64,000 nt of DNA from CAIMUX01 sp964473865 (GCA_964473865.1 CAYYQN010000002.1:124001-188000); one strand, 5' to 3'. Numbered from the stretch's first letter, positions 16,308-28,736 are shown. Numbers and translations are program-made. The notes: generated by a model from the sequence alone, not told the origin.

Positions 16308-19300
16308 TTGAGGGGATCCATCCGGTCGAAGCTCCATCTGGTCGCCGGCGCGGGCGTCGGGGCGCTCCTGGCTGCCGCGACGTTCAGTCCCTCCTGCCGA
16401 GCCGCCGCGGCGGGAGGCCCGGCACGACCGGAATTCCGGGTGATCCGAGACGATGCGACGGGCGTGGTGGTGGAAGTCACCCCTCCCGCGCCGAACGTGG
16501 TGCCGGCGGACGATCGGCGGACGATCTGGTCGGTAGACGGATGGACAACGACGCAGGAGACAGGGGCCCCGGAGCTTCCGATCACCGGGTTCAACCTGGC
16601 CATTCCGCCGGGAACGCGGCCGGTCCTTTCCGTGCGCGGAGTCGTGTCCGTGCCTGCGCCGGGCGATCCCCCGCGTCCCGCGCCCGCCCGGCTCATCTTC
16701 GAGGGCGCAGACGGTCTGCCGGTACAACAGGAAGAGCGCGTGGTCGACGAGCGCAGGTACGCGGAGCCGTTCCCCGCCGCCTGGGCCTCCCTGGGTCCGG
16801 TACAGAGCATCCGGTTTCTCCCGATCGTCCCGGTCACCGTGTCTCCCTACCGTTGGGATCCGTCCTTGCGCGCGGTACAAGCGGCATCCCGCCTGGAAGT
16901 GGAGGTCCGGTTCGAGGCCGACCCCGCCGCCGACGCCCGCGGGCCTGGACTGCGCCGCGCACCCGACCGGACTCTCGGACCGGACAAGCCGGGTTGGGAC
17001 CGCCTCTATTCTCGTACAGTCCTCAATGCGCATTCGGCCCGGAGCTGGCGCCGTGCCCCCGCGCTCCCCACGCGAACGTCGGCGAAGACCTTCCTTCCGG
17101 ATGGGCCGGTGTTCCGCGTCCCGGTGACGAAGAGCGATCTCCATCGCGTGCCCTACACGTCGCTGGTGGCTGCCGGCTGGGATCTCGGTTCTGTGCCGGT
17201 CTCCCGCCTGGCGCTGTCCGAACGGTTCTTTGTGGAGCGCTATCTGGACGTGCCGGACAGCATCGACCTGGCGTTTCGCGACTCTCCGGTGCCGATCCAG
17301 GTGCGCGATCTGGATGGCGACGGGCTCTTCGGGCCGGGTGACGACTTCGTCTTTTTCGGGCTGAATGCCTGGGACCGCCTGCACCCGGCGCCGCGCGACA
17401 AGCGCTATGGGCGCGAGCACGACTACTTCCTCACCGTGCGGGACGAGGGCGGCGTCCGATTCACCGAGGCTCCGTCGTTCGCCGACACCGTTCTGGTCCC
17501 GGTCACGACCTCGGTGGTGACGCGACGATACGAAGACGACGGGGTCTACATGCCGTCCTATGCCGCCGGGGACACGCCAGGCTCCATCTCGCTCGGCGTC
17601 GACGCCATCCGCGAGGAACACATGTACTGGGTGGGCGGGCCCGAGAGCGACTACCCGGCCCCATTCGACCTCCCGGGGATCCTCCCCGGCGCGGGGAATC
17701 TGCTGCGCGTCAGCGCGCCGGTGCAGCGGACGTTCATGACCAGCGATCCCGATGTGCGGGTCACCTTCGCCGTCCGAGCGCCGGGCGGAGCCTACACCGA
17801 TCTGCCCGGAGCCCTTCGGCTCACGGGGAAGGCCCGGGGCGTCTTCACGCAGGGACCCGACAGCCTGGCGGCGATCGCACTCGGTCCTTCCGGCAACCTG
17901 TTGCGGATGCGGCTGGTCGGGGGACTGGCGGCGCTTGACTGGATGGAGTGGACCTGGCGCCGCGATCTGGTCGCCGTCGACAAGAAGCTCTTCTTTCACA
18001 CCAACGACCTTGCCGGCCTGCAGGAGTTCCGGCTCCTGGGCTTCGGGCCGGCCGACAGCGTTGCGAGTTCCCGCCTGCTTCTCCTCGATCTCGCGGACTC
18101 GTCCCGCACGGCGACGACGGCCGGGCCACGCCTGCTCACCTGGCGGGCGTCGCAGTTCGACGGGATCGTGCTGCGGGTGCAGCTCGATCTGGGCGACCCG
18201 CCGCGCCCGCGCACCATCTACGCCGTCTCCCCGGCTGCGGCGATTCAACCTTCGGGCATCGAGCGCGTCTCGGAGGACGATCTGACTGAGCCGGACGGCG
18301 CGGACGAGGACCTCGTGGTGGTCGCGCATCCGGACTTCCGCGAGGGGATCGCGCCGCTGGTGCAGGCGCGTCGCGATCAGGGGCTTTCCGTGCGCGTGTC
18401 CACGCCCCGGCAGATCTACGATCGCTTCAACGGAGGCCGTCCCTCGCCGGTAGCGATCCGGAGCTACCTGCGCTACCTCTTTCGGGCGCGCGCCAATCCC
18501 CCCTCGTTCCTGCTCCTGGTGGGGGACGCGAGCGAGGACTTCACCGGGGCGTTCGACCAGAGCGCTCCGAACTACGTGCCGACCCAGACGGTATTCGGCG
18601 ACGCGTCGGACTTCACCCAGGGGCGGGAGCTGGTCGCGAGTGACGAGTGGTTCGTGGACAACCTCTCGCGCACCTTGGGCGAGCAGGTCTACTTCTCTCC
18701 CGAGATGCACGTGGGACGGATTCCGGCCGGCTCGACAACCGAACTGGCGGCCGCAGTGGACAAGATCCTCGCCTATGGCGACTACCAGGACACGGACACC
18801 TGGCGCTCCCGGGCGCTGTTGATCTCAGACGACGAGTTCTCCTCGACCCTCGCCGGCACCGAGGCCTACCGGTACCAGGGCGACACGAGCCACCTTCCGC
18901 GGCGCGCCGGCGAGTCGATCTTCCGGTGGTCGGCTTGGGAAACGCGTCGTCTCATCCAGGAGACGGCCGGGTTTGCGGAGTTCGGAGTCGACACCTTCTT
19001 CACCGCTACCTATATGGACACCGTACCCGGTCTGCAGCGCTGTCGGGAACTCGGCGAGTCGGAACCGGATTGCACGGTCTACCCCTGCCCGTTCGGGGAG
19101 GGCGGGCCGCGCCACTGTTTCAACACGATCTCTGCCCCGTACGGCGACAGCCCCGACCCGCGTTCGGACAACTACAACTACGGCCGGACGGTGGTCCCGC
19201 CGATCCTGCGTCAATACCTGAACCGGGGCCACCTGCTGGCGATCTACCAGGGACACGCCCACGCGCGCGTCATGAGCCACGAGTACATCTACTACGACGC

Positions 19301-20678
19301 GACCGGCCTCCGCGAGGATACCCGGCTGCTTCAGAACGACGGCCGGCCGTTCTTCTTCATGGGATTCGGCTGCCATCTTGCCCAGTTCGCCGGATACAAG
19401 GAGGGGCTGAGCAGCGTCGGCGACTGCGTTACCGAGAGGATGCTCTTTGCCGACCGCGGCCGCGGCGCGGTGGCGGCCTATGCCTCCACCAACTACGAGT
19501 GGCTGGGCAACACCGCGACTCCCAACCTTGCAGTCATCCGCTCGATGTTCGTGGACCCGCCGCGCGATCCCGTCACCGATCGGACTCGCTGGCTGTTGGG
19601 CGAGATCATCACCGACGCCAAGTGGCGCATGGCGTCGCCCGAGTACGCCTCTCCCGCCATGGTGGCCACCTACACCCTGCTCGGTGACCCCTCGATGCCG
19701 CTGGAAATGGCCCCGCCCCGGTTCTCTGTCTACGTCAACTGCGAACCGGATGCCGGTCCTTCCTGTGAGCCCTGGATGGAAGGGGTACCGCTGGCGGCGG
19801 AAGCCGGGAGCGACACGGTGCGGATCCGGGTCCGCCTGCAGGACGAGCAGAGTCTCTCCGGACGCATCCGGCTGCGGGATGGCTCCGGCGACATCGACTC
19901 GTCCGCGTACCGGCTGGCCTCGGATCCCCGCTATCCGGGCGATGACCGGCGACTGGAGCTGGCCTATGACCGGGCGCTAGCCCCGCCCGCCAGCGACTAC
20001 GACATCGAGATCGAGGTGACCGACGCCGCCGGCCGCACCCGGCGCGCGAGCCTGCCGGTCGAATTCGGCACCGCCTTCTTCGTTGTCCGAAACGGCGCCA
20101 GCATGCCGCTCGGAGAGCAGGACATCCTGGAAACGGGCGACTCGGTTCTGGTCAGCTTCGTGAGTCCGGTGGATCTCGACGCGACGGCGACCGACCTCTG
20201 GCTCGACTCGGCGCGGCTTCCGACGTACGGTCCGGCACTCGCTCCGGGAGCGCGAAGCGGAGAGCTGCGGGCCGTGCTGCCGGAACTCACCGGCGGCGAG
20301 CACCGGCTGCGGATCCGGACGGCGGCGCCGGGCGGCAGCGCGGTGGAGCGTGCACAGGTGTTCCAGGGCCCCGGGGGAGGGGAGTCCCGGCTCCTCCTTT
20401 TGTACAACTTCCCCAATCCGTTCGACCAGGGAACGGCCTTCTGCTACCGGCTGAGCCGGGCGGCGGCATCGGCGAAAGTCAGCGTATTCACACTCTCCGG
20501 ACGCAAGATCTGGAGTGCCGAGGGGTCGGCCCGGGCCAATGACAACTCGATCACCTGGGATGGGCGTGACGCCGACGGCGACCCGGTGGCCAATGGACTG
20601 TATCTGTATAAACTGGAGGTGCGAACCGCCGAGGGGCGCACGATCTCCCGCGTGGAGCGGGCGGCCCGCGTGCGCTGA
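16308..20678 (+). CDS. Gingipain-like C25 family cysteine peptidase with FlgD-like C-terminal sorting domain
   Basis: 1456 residues from TTG 16308, chosen because a strong AAGGAGGGGGG site lies 7 bases upstream. An N-terminal signal peptide ends near residue 35. The C25 catalytic core spans roughly residues 670-1140: the dyad histidine is in Q-G-H-A-H (His983 or His985) and the cysteine is Cys1022 in G-F-G-C-H. The last ~90 residues form a FlgD-Ig/type A sorting-like domain with Y-N-F-P-N-P-F, a W-D-G-R-D-A-D-G turn and G-L-Y-L-Y-K. Such ends direct type IX secretion in Bacteroidota and occur widely in FCB phyla. It is probably exported and self-processed. Confidence 0.88.
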   Translation: MRGSIRSKLHLVAGAGVGALLAAATFSPSCRAAAAGGPARPEFRVIRDDATGVVVEVTPPAPNVVPADDRRTIWSVDGWTTTQETGAPELPITGFNLAIPPGTRPVLSVRGVVSVPAPGDPPRPAPARLIFEGADGLPVQQEERVVDERRYAEPFPAAWASLGPVQSIRFLPIVPVTVSPYRWDPSLRAVQAASRLEVEVRFEADPAADARGPGLRRAPDRTLGPDKPGWDRLYSRTVLNAHSARSWRRAPALPTRTSAKTFLPDGPVFRVPVTKSDLHRVPYTSLVAAGWDLGSVPVSRLALSERFFVERYLDVPDSIDLAFRDSPVPIQVRDLDGDGLFGPGDDFVFFGLNAWDRLHPAPRDKRYGREHDYFLTVRDEGGVRFTEAPSFADTVLVPVTTSVVTRRYEDDGVYMPSYAAGDTPGSISLGVDAIREEHMYWVGGPESDYPAPFDLPGILPGAGNLLRVSAPVQRTFMTSDPDVRVTFAVRAPGGAYTDLPGALRLTGKARGVFTQGPDSLAAIALGPSGNLLRMRLVGGLAALDWMEWTWRRDLVAVDKKLFFHTNDLAGLQEFRLLGFGPADSVASSRLLLLDLADSSRTATTAGPRLLTWRASQFDGIVLRVQLDLGDPPRPRTIYAVSPAAAIQPSGIERVSEDDLTEPDGADEDLVVVAHPDFREGIAPLVQARRDQGLSVRVSTPRQIYDRFNGGRPSPVAIRSYLRYLFRARANPPSFLLLVGDASEDFTGAFDQSAPNYVPTQTVFGDASDFTQGRELVASDEWFVDNLSRTLGEQVYFSPEMHVGRIPAGSTTELAAAVDKILAYGDYQDTDTWRSRALLISDDEFSSTLAGTEAYRYQGDTSHLPRRAGESIFRWSAWETRRLIQETAGFAEFGVDTFFTATYMDTVPGLQRCRELGESEPDCTVYPCPFGEGGPRHCFNTISAPYGDSPDPRSDNYNYGRTVVPPILRQYLNRGHLLAIYQGHAHARVMSHEYIYYDATGLREDTRLLQNDGRPFFFMGFGCHLAQFAGYKEGLSSVGDCVTERMLFADRGRGAVAAYASTNYEWLGNTATPNLAVIRSMFVDPPRDPVTDRTRWLLGEIITDAKWRMASPEYASPAMVATYTLLGDPSMPLEMAPPRFSVYVNCEPDAGPSCEPWMEGVPLAAEAGSDTVRIRVRLQDEQSLSGRIRLRDGSGDIDSSAYRLASDPRYPGDDRRLELAYDRALAPPASDYDIEIEVTDAAGRTRRASLPVEFGTAFFVVRNGASMPLGEQDILETGDSVLVSFVSPVDLDATATDLWLDSARLPTYGPALAPGARSGELRAVLPELTGGEHRLRIRTAAPGGSAVERAQVFQGPGGGESRLLLLYNFPNPFDQGTAFCYRLSRAAASAKVSVFTLSGRKIWSAEGSARANDNSITWDGRDADGDPVANGLYLYKLEVRTAEGRTISRVERAARVR

Positions 20679-20755
20679 GGTCGGTCGGAGAGGCGCGCGA
20701 ACCCGGCTTCAGTAGCCTGTTAGCCCCCGCCGGCGGGGAAGGGGCAGAAAGACGC

Positions 20756-23401
<2,646 letters not shown>

Positions 23402-23414
23402 CAGGCTTTCCCCG

Positions 23415-23435
23415 ACGGCCGCTCCCGAAGGCCGT
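23415..23435. other. Weak hairpin in the clpB/GGDEF convergent gap
   Basis: ACGGCC (23415-23420) and GGCCGT (23430-23435) form a six-base stem with a 9-base loop between the two convergent genes. There is no T-tract on either side, so termination is uncertain. The rest of 23402-23553 shows nothing else. Confidence 0.25.
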
Positions 23436-23553
23436 TCCCGACGCTCCGGATCGGATCCGGTCCTGCGGCCTGACGGGGGAAGACGAACTGGGGGCTGGGT
23501 CCGACGGGAGCCGCTGAGGTCCGGGCGCGGGCGGCGAGGGCCGGCGAGACGAC

Positions 23554-24957
23554 TCAGTTGTCCCCGGTGAACCGGACCTGGTTCTTCCCGCGCGACTTGG
23601 CCTCCAGCAGCAGCCGGTTCGCGCCGTTCCACAGGTCGCGCACGGTGCGCCCCCCGGACGGGTAGAGCACACCGCCGACCGAGACCGTCACCCGTTCGGC
23701 CACCGTTTTACCATCCAGGCTGCGCATTGTCAGAGGTTCGTTGCCGACCTCGGAGCGCAGGCGCTCAGCGATGAGGCGCGCCTCCTCCAGCGGGACCGGA
23801 GGCGAAAGAATCGCGGCGAATTCCTCTCCGCCATAGCGAGCCAGCGTGTCGGTGTGCCGGAGGGCGGAGCGCAGGACGCAGGCCACGGTGGCCAGGACGC
23901 GGTCGCCTCCTTCGTAGCCGTGACGGGTGTTGAAGGCCTTGAAATCATCGATGTCGATGATGAGGAGGGCCAGCGACTGCCCGCGCCGGTCCGCCACCGC
24001 GATCTCCCGGGCCAGCTGCTCCTCGAAGTACGAGCGGTTGTAGACCCCCGTCAGGAAGTCATAGAAGATCAATCCCTGGAGCCGGAGGCTCATGGAGATG
24101 AGCGTCTGGAAATGCTGAGCCACGAGGTGCGCCACCGCCATTCGCTCGCGGGTGAAGTGTTCACGGTCGGGATGGCGCAGCACGAGCAGGCCACGCCAGC
24201 CTGTCGCCTCATCGCCCAGCCCCTCGATCAGGAAAGAGCCATCCTTGCCGAGGTCGGGGAAGAGAACGAGGCGATCGCGTTGGCGCGCCAGCGGCTCGTG
24301 CTCCGGGAACGACATCGGGAATCCGTTTCGGGTGGGAGGCGTGGGCCAGTCCTCTCCGGGAGGCTTCTCCAGCGGCTGAAACCACACGCTCGTTGCGGGA
24401 ACGAGATCCTGGAGCGTCTTCTCCATTCGCGGCACGAGGTCGCGGGGAGTGAGCACGCGGTCGTGCGTCACCAGGCTTGCCTGGATGGCGAGCAGCCCCT
24501 GCACTTCGTGGTAGCGGAATCCCGTCTTGGACGACGGATCCAGCGGGAGGGGCACGGCGCGTGTCTCGGGGGCACGCGGCTGAAGCGAGAGGCGAATGCG
24601 CGCGCGCAGCTTCCGCTCCGGATCGCGCAACCGCAACCACTCGTGGCTGCCGTTGCGGGTTCGCTCCATCACGATGAGTTTTCCGCGTTCGACAAGCGAC
24701 TCCACCAGCCGGCGAGTGACCTGCTCGGTTTCTCCGGGAACCCGTTCGCGGAGGATGCGGTCCAGCATGGCCTGCTCCTCCCAGGTGAGCGGAGCAGTGG
24801 CCACGACCTCGCGCAGGAAGTCGAGGTAGCTGATCGGGATGCGTCTCAAGATGGGGCTGCCTCGTACGCCCGGCTCGTTGTCCGGCCGGAAGGTTCCGCG
24901 AACGATCCGGTTTCCCGGAGATTTCTTGTCCCATAGGAGCATACCATTGAACATCAT
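23554..24957 (-). CDS. Diguanylate cyclase (GGDEF) with novel N-terminal region
   Basis: 467 residues. The C-terminal GGDEF domain (~305-460) is complete: G-G-E-E-F at 376-380 is an active-site form, and R-H-T-D (367-370) five residues earlier is the canonical inhibitory I-site, so product feedback is expected. It should make cyclic di-GMP from two GTP. The first ~130 residues look like a small alpha-helical or winged-helix-like region; residues ~165-290 resemble a GAF-type sensor. No transmembrane helix is evident, so it is likely cytoplasmic. ATG codons at 24957 and 24954 are both possible. Confidence 0.88.
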   Translation of the reverse strand: MMFNGMLLWDKKSPGNRIVRGTFRPDNEPGVRGSPILRRIPISYLDFLREVVATAPLTWEEQAMLDRILRERVPGETEQVTRRLVESLVERGKLIVMERTRNGSHEWLRLRDPERKLRARIRLSLQPRAPETRAVPLPLDPSSKTGFRYHEVQGLLAIQASLVTHDRVLTPRDLVPRMEKTLQDLVPATSVWFQPLEKPPGEDWPTPPTRNGFPMSFPEHEPLARQRDRLVLFPDLGKDGSFLIEGLGDEATGWRGLLVLRHPDREHFTRERMAVAHLVAQHFQTLISMSLRLQGLIFYDFLTGVYNRSYFEEQLAREIAVADRRGQSLALLIIDIDDFKAFNTRHGYEGGDRVLATVACVLRSALRHTDTLARYGGEEFAAILSPPVPLEEARLIAERLRSEVGNEPLTMRSLDGKTVAERVTVSVGGVLYPSGGRTVRDLWNGANRLLLEAKSRGKNQVRFTGDN

Positions 24958-25129
24958 CCGGCCTCAAGGTCCCGCACCACGCGGGCAAAGGTAGTGTATC
25001 CGGAGTAGTCGCTTTGATGCACGCATGATATCCGATCAGCCCGAGATTCGTCCCGGCAGCCTTTGAGACGGCTCCGCGCGGCCCGGGGGCGGGTCCGTTG
25101 ATCGGCGGCGGGGAGGGCCCAGGCGGGCG

Positions 25130-25157
25130 TTGACATCTTTCCCCGCTGGGGGATACC
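25130..25157 (+). promoter_or_regulatory. Sigma-70 promoter upstream of the small secreted protein and TPR-AAA+ regulator
   Basis: A perfect TTGACA (25130-25135) is followed after 16 bases by GATACC (25152-25157). The likely start of transcription is near 25164, about 60 bases before the ATG at 25223. The 265-base gap 24958-25222 between divergent genes holds no other recognised element. Confidence 0.6.
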
Positions 25158-25222
25158 CTTGTCGTTGGGTAGGACTTGCTCAGGCCGACCGGGATCCGCC
25201 CGGCCGGCTGGAGGTTGATGTC

Positions 25223-25576
25223 ATGGTTCGCCAGACCAAGTGTCGTTTCGTCCTGGTGTTGTTCCTGGCAGCCGCGTTGGGTGGGCTCCTCGTGCCCGCC
25301 TCGGTGCTGGCGGGGCCCCCGGGGGGCGGTGGGAGTGCCATCGGAAACCATCCCGGGGATCCTCAGCTGGATGGAGGTTCCGGCGGAGGGGGTCTGCTCG
25401 GATCAGGCGATCCCGACGAGCTGGGGATCTATCGCATGCAGTCGGCGTTGCCCGGCGAAAATCCCGGACCGGCGCAGGTTGTTCCTCCGCGGGCAGAACC
25501 GGAGCCCGGCGAGGCGTTGTCGACACTGCGCATGCTCTGGAGATTCCTGCTGGGATACCGGGTCGCGGGGCTCTAG
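25223..25576 (+). CDS. Small secreted Gly/Pro-rich protein of unknown function
   Basis: 117 residues from ATG 25223, with GGAGG 8 bases upstream. An N-terminal signal peptide (basic K-C-R, then about 20 hydrophobic residues, cleavage near V-L-A-G) is followed by a low-complexity stretch rich in Gly and Pro (G-P-P-G-G-G-G), then a more polar segment and a short amphipathic C terminus. No family recognised. It is the first gene after a good promoter and lies 55 bases before the TPR-AAA+ regulator, so the two may be co-transcribed. Confidence 0.6.
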   Translation: MVRQTKCRFVLVLFLAAALGGLLVPASVLAGPPGGGGSAIGNHPGDPQLDGGSGGGGLLGSGDPDELGIYRMQSALPGENPGPAQVVPPRAEPEPGEALSTLRMLWRFLLGYRVAGL

Positions 25577-25602
25577 CAGACGTTGGATCCACGGACGGTT
25601 GT

Positions 25603-25620
25603 GACCCGGCTGTCCGGGTC
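25603..25620. promoter_or_regulatory. Perfect inverted repeat between the small secreted protein and the regulator gene
   Basis: GACCCGG (25603-25609) and CCGGGTC (25614-25620) are perfect inverted copies with a 4-base spacer, ending 11 bases before the regulator start codon. No T-tract follows. It could be an operator or an RNA hairpin near the ribosome site. Confidence 0.4.
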
Positions 25621-25631
25621 AGCGTCAAACC

Positions 25632-28600
25632 ATGGAAGAACGACATCAGCAGCCATCCGGGCAGACCGCCCGGGAGCGAGACACCGAAGCGATCCCGCCG
25701 GGACAGCCTGAGGTGGTGACCCGGCGGGCCGCAAGACCTGCGCCTGACCTGGGCGCGGCGGACCTCTACATCCGCGCCGGCGACATCAGCACCGCCCTTT
25801 CTTCGCTGCAGGAGTTGGCGTGCCTGCCTGAGTACGCCGCAGATCTCGGCCTCGCGCGGCGGACGGCATTCTGTCTGGAGAAACTCAGCCGTTACGGCGA
25901 GGTCATCGCTCTCCTCGAACACGCCCTGGCCGCCTCGCCGCTGCCCCACGAGTTGGAAGCTGCGGAGCGTGCGGAGCTCGCGCGGTGCCGGCTCATCCTG
26001 GGTAAAGCGCTCCTGGAGGCGGGCCGTCTTGCGGAGGCCGAGGTTCAGGGGCAGTTGGCGCTCGCCGCCGTGGAGGGTTCGGCCGGGGGGCCCGAAACCG
26101 GCTTTGTGCGGAATCTCCTGGGGGGGATCCGGTTCCGCCGCGGCGACACGGAAGAGGCGCGCGTCCATTTCCGCGCCGCGTTGGAGCACTTCCGCCACGG
26201 CGGCGATGTGGCGAACCTGGCTCTGGCCTACATCAACCTCGGCCATCTCCATCGGCAGCAGTGCGAGTGGGATCGGGCGCTGGAGCACTACCAGGCGGCC
26301 TACTACCTGCGAGCCACGGAGGGGGAGTTCCAGGACCAGGGGGCGATTCTGCAGAACCTCGCCCTGGTTCTGATGAGGATCGGTCGGTTCGAGGAGGCGG
26401 CGGAGAAGCTCGCGTCCAGCCTGCGCCGGGCGATCGAGATGGGCGAACCGGCGCGGGCCTTGCGGGCTCGGCTCGCCCTGGCGCGGCTCCACCGCGAGAC
26501 GTGGCACAGTGACGAGGCGCGGGCGGTGCTGGCCGAGGCGAACACGCAGACCGCGCCGCCGCCGCCCGGTCGTGAAGGATGTCTCCTGATTCTGGAAGAG
26601 GCTCTCCTGGCGCGCTTCGACGGACGCGCCGAGGAGGCCGCGAAGCTGGCCGATCGGCTGCGCGCCCGTGTCGAGACCCTCGCCTCGCGGGGCGACCTCA
26701 TGATCGAGTCGCTCCTGCTGGACGGCTATCTGGCCCTCGATCGAGGCGACACCGCCGAGGCGGCGGACGACATCCGCCGGGCGGTCGATCTGGCGCGCAC
26801 GGACCGTGACCGCTTTGCGGAGAATCGCGCGCTTCTTTCGCTTCTAGAGCTTCACTTGGGGTGCGGAGAGGCCGAGCCCGCGTCTGACATCGTGCGCACC
26901 TTGCGCGACCGGCATCTGCACAGCGGGGAGCAGCCCGCGCTCGCGCGGGTGATGCTGTATGCCGGGCGAATCGAACAGGAGGTTCGCGGCGACGCGGGGA
27001 AGGCGCTCGAGTGGTACACGCGTTCGCGCGACCTCTGGCGTCGCATGAGTTGCCATCGGCTGGAGGCAGTTGCCGAACTGCGTCTGGCCGGAGCTCTCGC
27101 CGATCTCGGGCGTACGCCCGAGGCGGAGGCTACGCTGCATCGGGTGCACGAGCAGCTGTCGTCCGAGGATCTGGCCGCGCCGGCGCTGGCGGGGTTGCTG
27201 GCCGATCTCGAGGCCAGGATTGCGGACGGCGTGCCGGCGACGTCCGCGCCGAGCATCGACGGCGGCCGCGCCTGGGCTCGCCTCGAGGAGCTGTTCCTCT
27301 CTTCCGCGAGCAGCGGAGAAAAGCTCCGCGGCCTGGTCCTGGTCCTGGTGGAGGCGCTGGAGGCTGATGGCGGCCTGCTGGCGCGCGTAGGCCGGGAGGG
27401 GTTGGAGGTGGTCTCCTCCGTCTCCATGGGGCGAATCCAGGGGAAGCGGCAGCTCCCGCCGGCGACGCTCGGAGCTGACTTGAACCGGGCGGTGATCCGG
27501 CGAAACCTGCGAGTAGCGGACGGCCGGGAGGAAGTGAGTCTTGCCCTCTCTTGGCCGGTCGAGCTGTTTGGCCGGCCGCACGTCGCCTGGGTGGAGCGCC
27601 GGGAACCGGGACGCGCGCCGTGGACCCGCGGCGATCTCGACTACGGGCACGCCCTGTTGGCGGGCGCGACGCGGGACCTCCGACCGCTGGTGCCGGAGCG
27701 AAGCTCCCAGGCGGCGAGCATGTCGCGCCCCGGTGCCGGCGCGCCGGCGAGTGAGATCCTGGATGGAGCGCTCCACCTCGCCGATGTGGTCACGCAGAAC
27801 CATCGGATGCTCGGCATCCTCGAGCTGGTGCGCAAGGTGGCGAGCAGCGATCTCACCGTTCTCCTGCAGGGAGAGACCGGCACGGGGAAGAAGCTCCTGG
27901 CGGAGGTGGTGCATCGGGCGGGAGAACGGCGGGGCCGGCCTTTTGTGACCGTCGACTGCGCGGCCCTCCCGGACAGCCTGCTCGAAAGCGAGCTCTTCGG
28001 CCACCGCAAGGGCGCATTCACCGGCGCGGCCGCCGACCGGGTCGGATTGCTGGAAGAGGCGAACGGCGGAACGATCTTCCTCGACGAGATCGACAAGGCG
28101 GGATTGTCGGTGCAGCGGCGCTTCCTGCACATGCTCGACTCGGGGGAGGTGCGCCCGGTGGGCGCCACCACCTACAAGCGGCTGGACGTACGTGTCGTCT
28201 GCGCCACGAGCTGTCCCGACCTCCGGCAAGAGGTGGCCGCCGGACGGTTCCTGAAGGACCTGTTCTATCGCCTCAACGATATCTCGGTAACGGTCCCGGC
28301 TCTGCGGGAAAGGCCGGACGACATTGTGCTGCTTGCCGAGTGGTTCGCGGAGCAGTTTGCGCGCAAGCTGGGCCGGACCGTGGCTGGACTCTCTCCATCG
28401 TTCCGGGCCGCGCTGAACGCGCATTCCTGGCCGGGCAACGTTCGAGAGCTGGAGAAGGCGGTTCGTCGGGCCGTGACCCTCGCGGAAGACGGCGCGATCC
28501 TGGGCCCGGAATTGCTGCCCGCGGCCGTTCTGGAATCGCTGGACTCTGCGCGGGAAGCCGACGGGGGCACGCTCAAGGCGAAGGTGGAGCAATACGAGTC

Positions 28601-28736
28601 CGGGCTGATCCTGCATACCCTCGATCGGCTGGGGTGGAACAAGAGCCGGGCGGCGGTCGACCTTGGGCTCTCGCGGAGGGGCTTGAAGGGGAAGATCGAA
28701 AGGTACAGACTGGACAGACGCCGATCCCGCCGCTGA
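25632..28736 (+). CDS. TPR-domain sigma-54-type AAA+ regulator with Fis HTH
   Basis: 1034 residues. Residues ~30-560 are TPR repeats (several A-L-E-H-Y/F units), followed by a GAF-like stretch (~560-690). The AAA+ domain (~715-950) has Walker A G-E-T-G-T-G-K (747-753, with Lys754 where Glu is usual) and an intact G-A-F-T-G-A loop (794-799) for contacting sigma-54. The last ~40 residues form a Fis-type helix-turn-helix. No receiver domain is present, so the signal probably comes through the TPR/GAF part. The start codon has a weak ribosome site. A terminator follows the gene. Confidence 0.88.
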   Translation: MEERHQQPSGQTARERDTEAIPPGQPEVVTRRAARPAPDLGAADLYIRAGDISTALSSLQELACLPEYAADLGLARRTAFCLEKLSRYGEVIALLEHALAASPLPHELEAAERAELARCRLILGKALLEAGRLAEAEVQGQLALAAVEGSAGGPETGFVRNLLGGIRFRRGDTEEARVHFRAALEHFRHGGDVANLALAYINLGHLHRQQCEWDRALEHYQAAYYLRATEGEFQDQGAILQNLALVLMRIGRFEEAAEKLASSLRRAIEMGEPARALRARLALARLHRETWHSDEARAVLAEANTQTAPPPPGREGCLLILEEALLARFDGRAEEAAKLADRLRARVETLASRGDLMIESLLLDGYLALDRGDTAEAADDIRRAVDLARTDRDRFAENRALLSLLELHLGCGEAEPASDIVRTLRDRHLHSGEQPALARVMLYAGRIEQEVRGDAGKALEWYTRSRDLWRRMSCHRLEAVAELRLAGALADLGRTPEAEATLHRVHEQLSSEDLAAPALAGLLADLEARIADGVPATSAPSIDGGRAWARLEELFLSSASSGEKLRGLVLVLVEALEADGGLLARVGREGLEVVSSVSMGRIQGKRQLPPATLGADLNRAVIRRNLRVADGREEVSLALSWPVELFGRPHVAWVERREPGRAPWTRGDLDYGHALLAGATRDLRPLVPERSSQAASMSRPGAGAPASEILDGALHLADVVTQNHRMLGILELVRKVASSDLTVLLQGETGTGKKLLAEVVHRAGERRGRPFVTVDCAALPDSLLESELFGHRKGAFTGAAADRVGLLEEANGGTIFLDEIDKAGLSVQRRFLHMLDSGEVRPVGATTYKRLDVRVVCATSCPDLRQEVAAGRFLKDLFYRLNDISVTVPALRERPDDIVLLAEWFAEQFARKLGRTVAGLSPSFRAALNAHSWPGNVRELEKAVRRAVTLAEDGAILGPELLPAAVLESLDSAREADGGTLKAKVEQYESGLILHTLDRLGWNKSRAAVDLGLSRRGLKGKIERYRLDRRRSRR

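Noticed and set aside
15639..18710. Very long minus-strand open frame opposite the C25 peptidase
   Set aside because: Its protein is Arg/Gly/Pro/His-rich with no domain and the plus strand has a clear family match; a composition shadow typical of high-GC DNA.
26844..28616. Minus-strand open frame opposite the TPR-AAA+ regulator
   Set aside because: Shadow frame with no domain; the sense strand has intact Walker A and G-A-F-T-G-A motifs.
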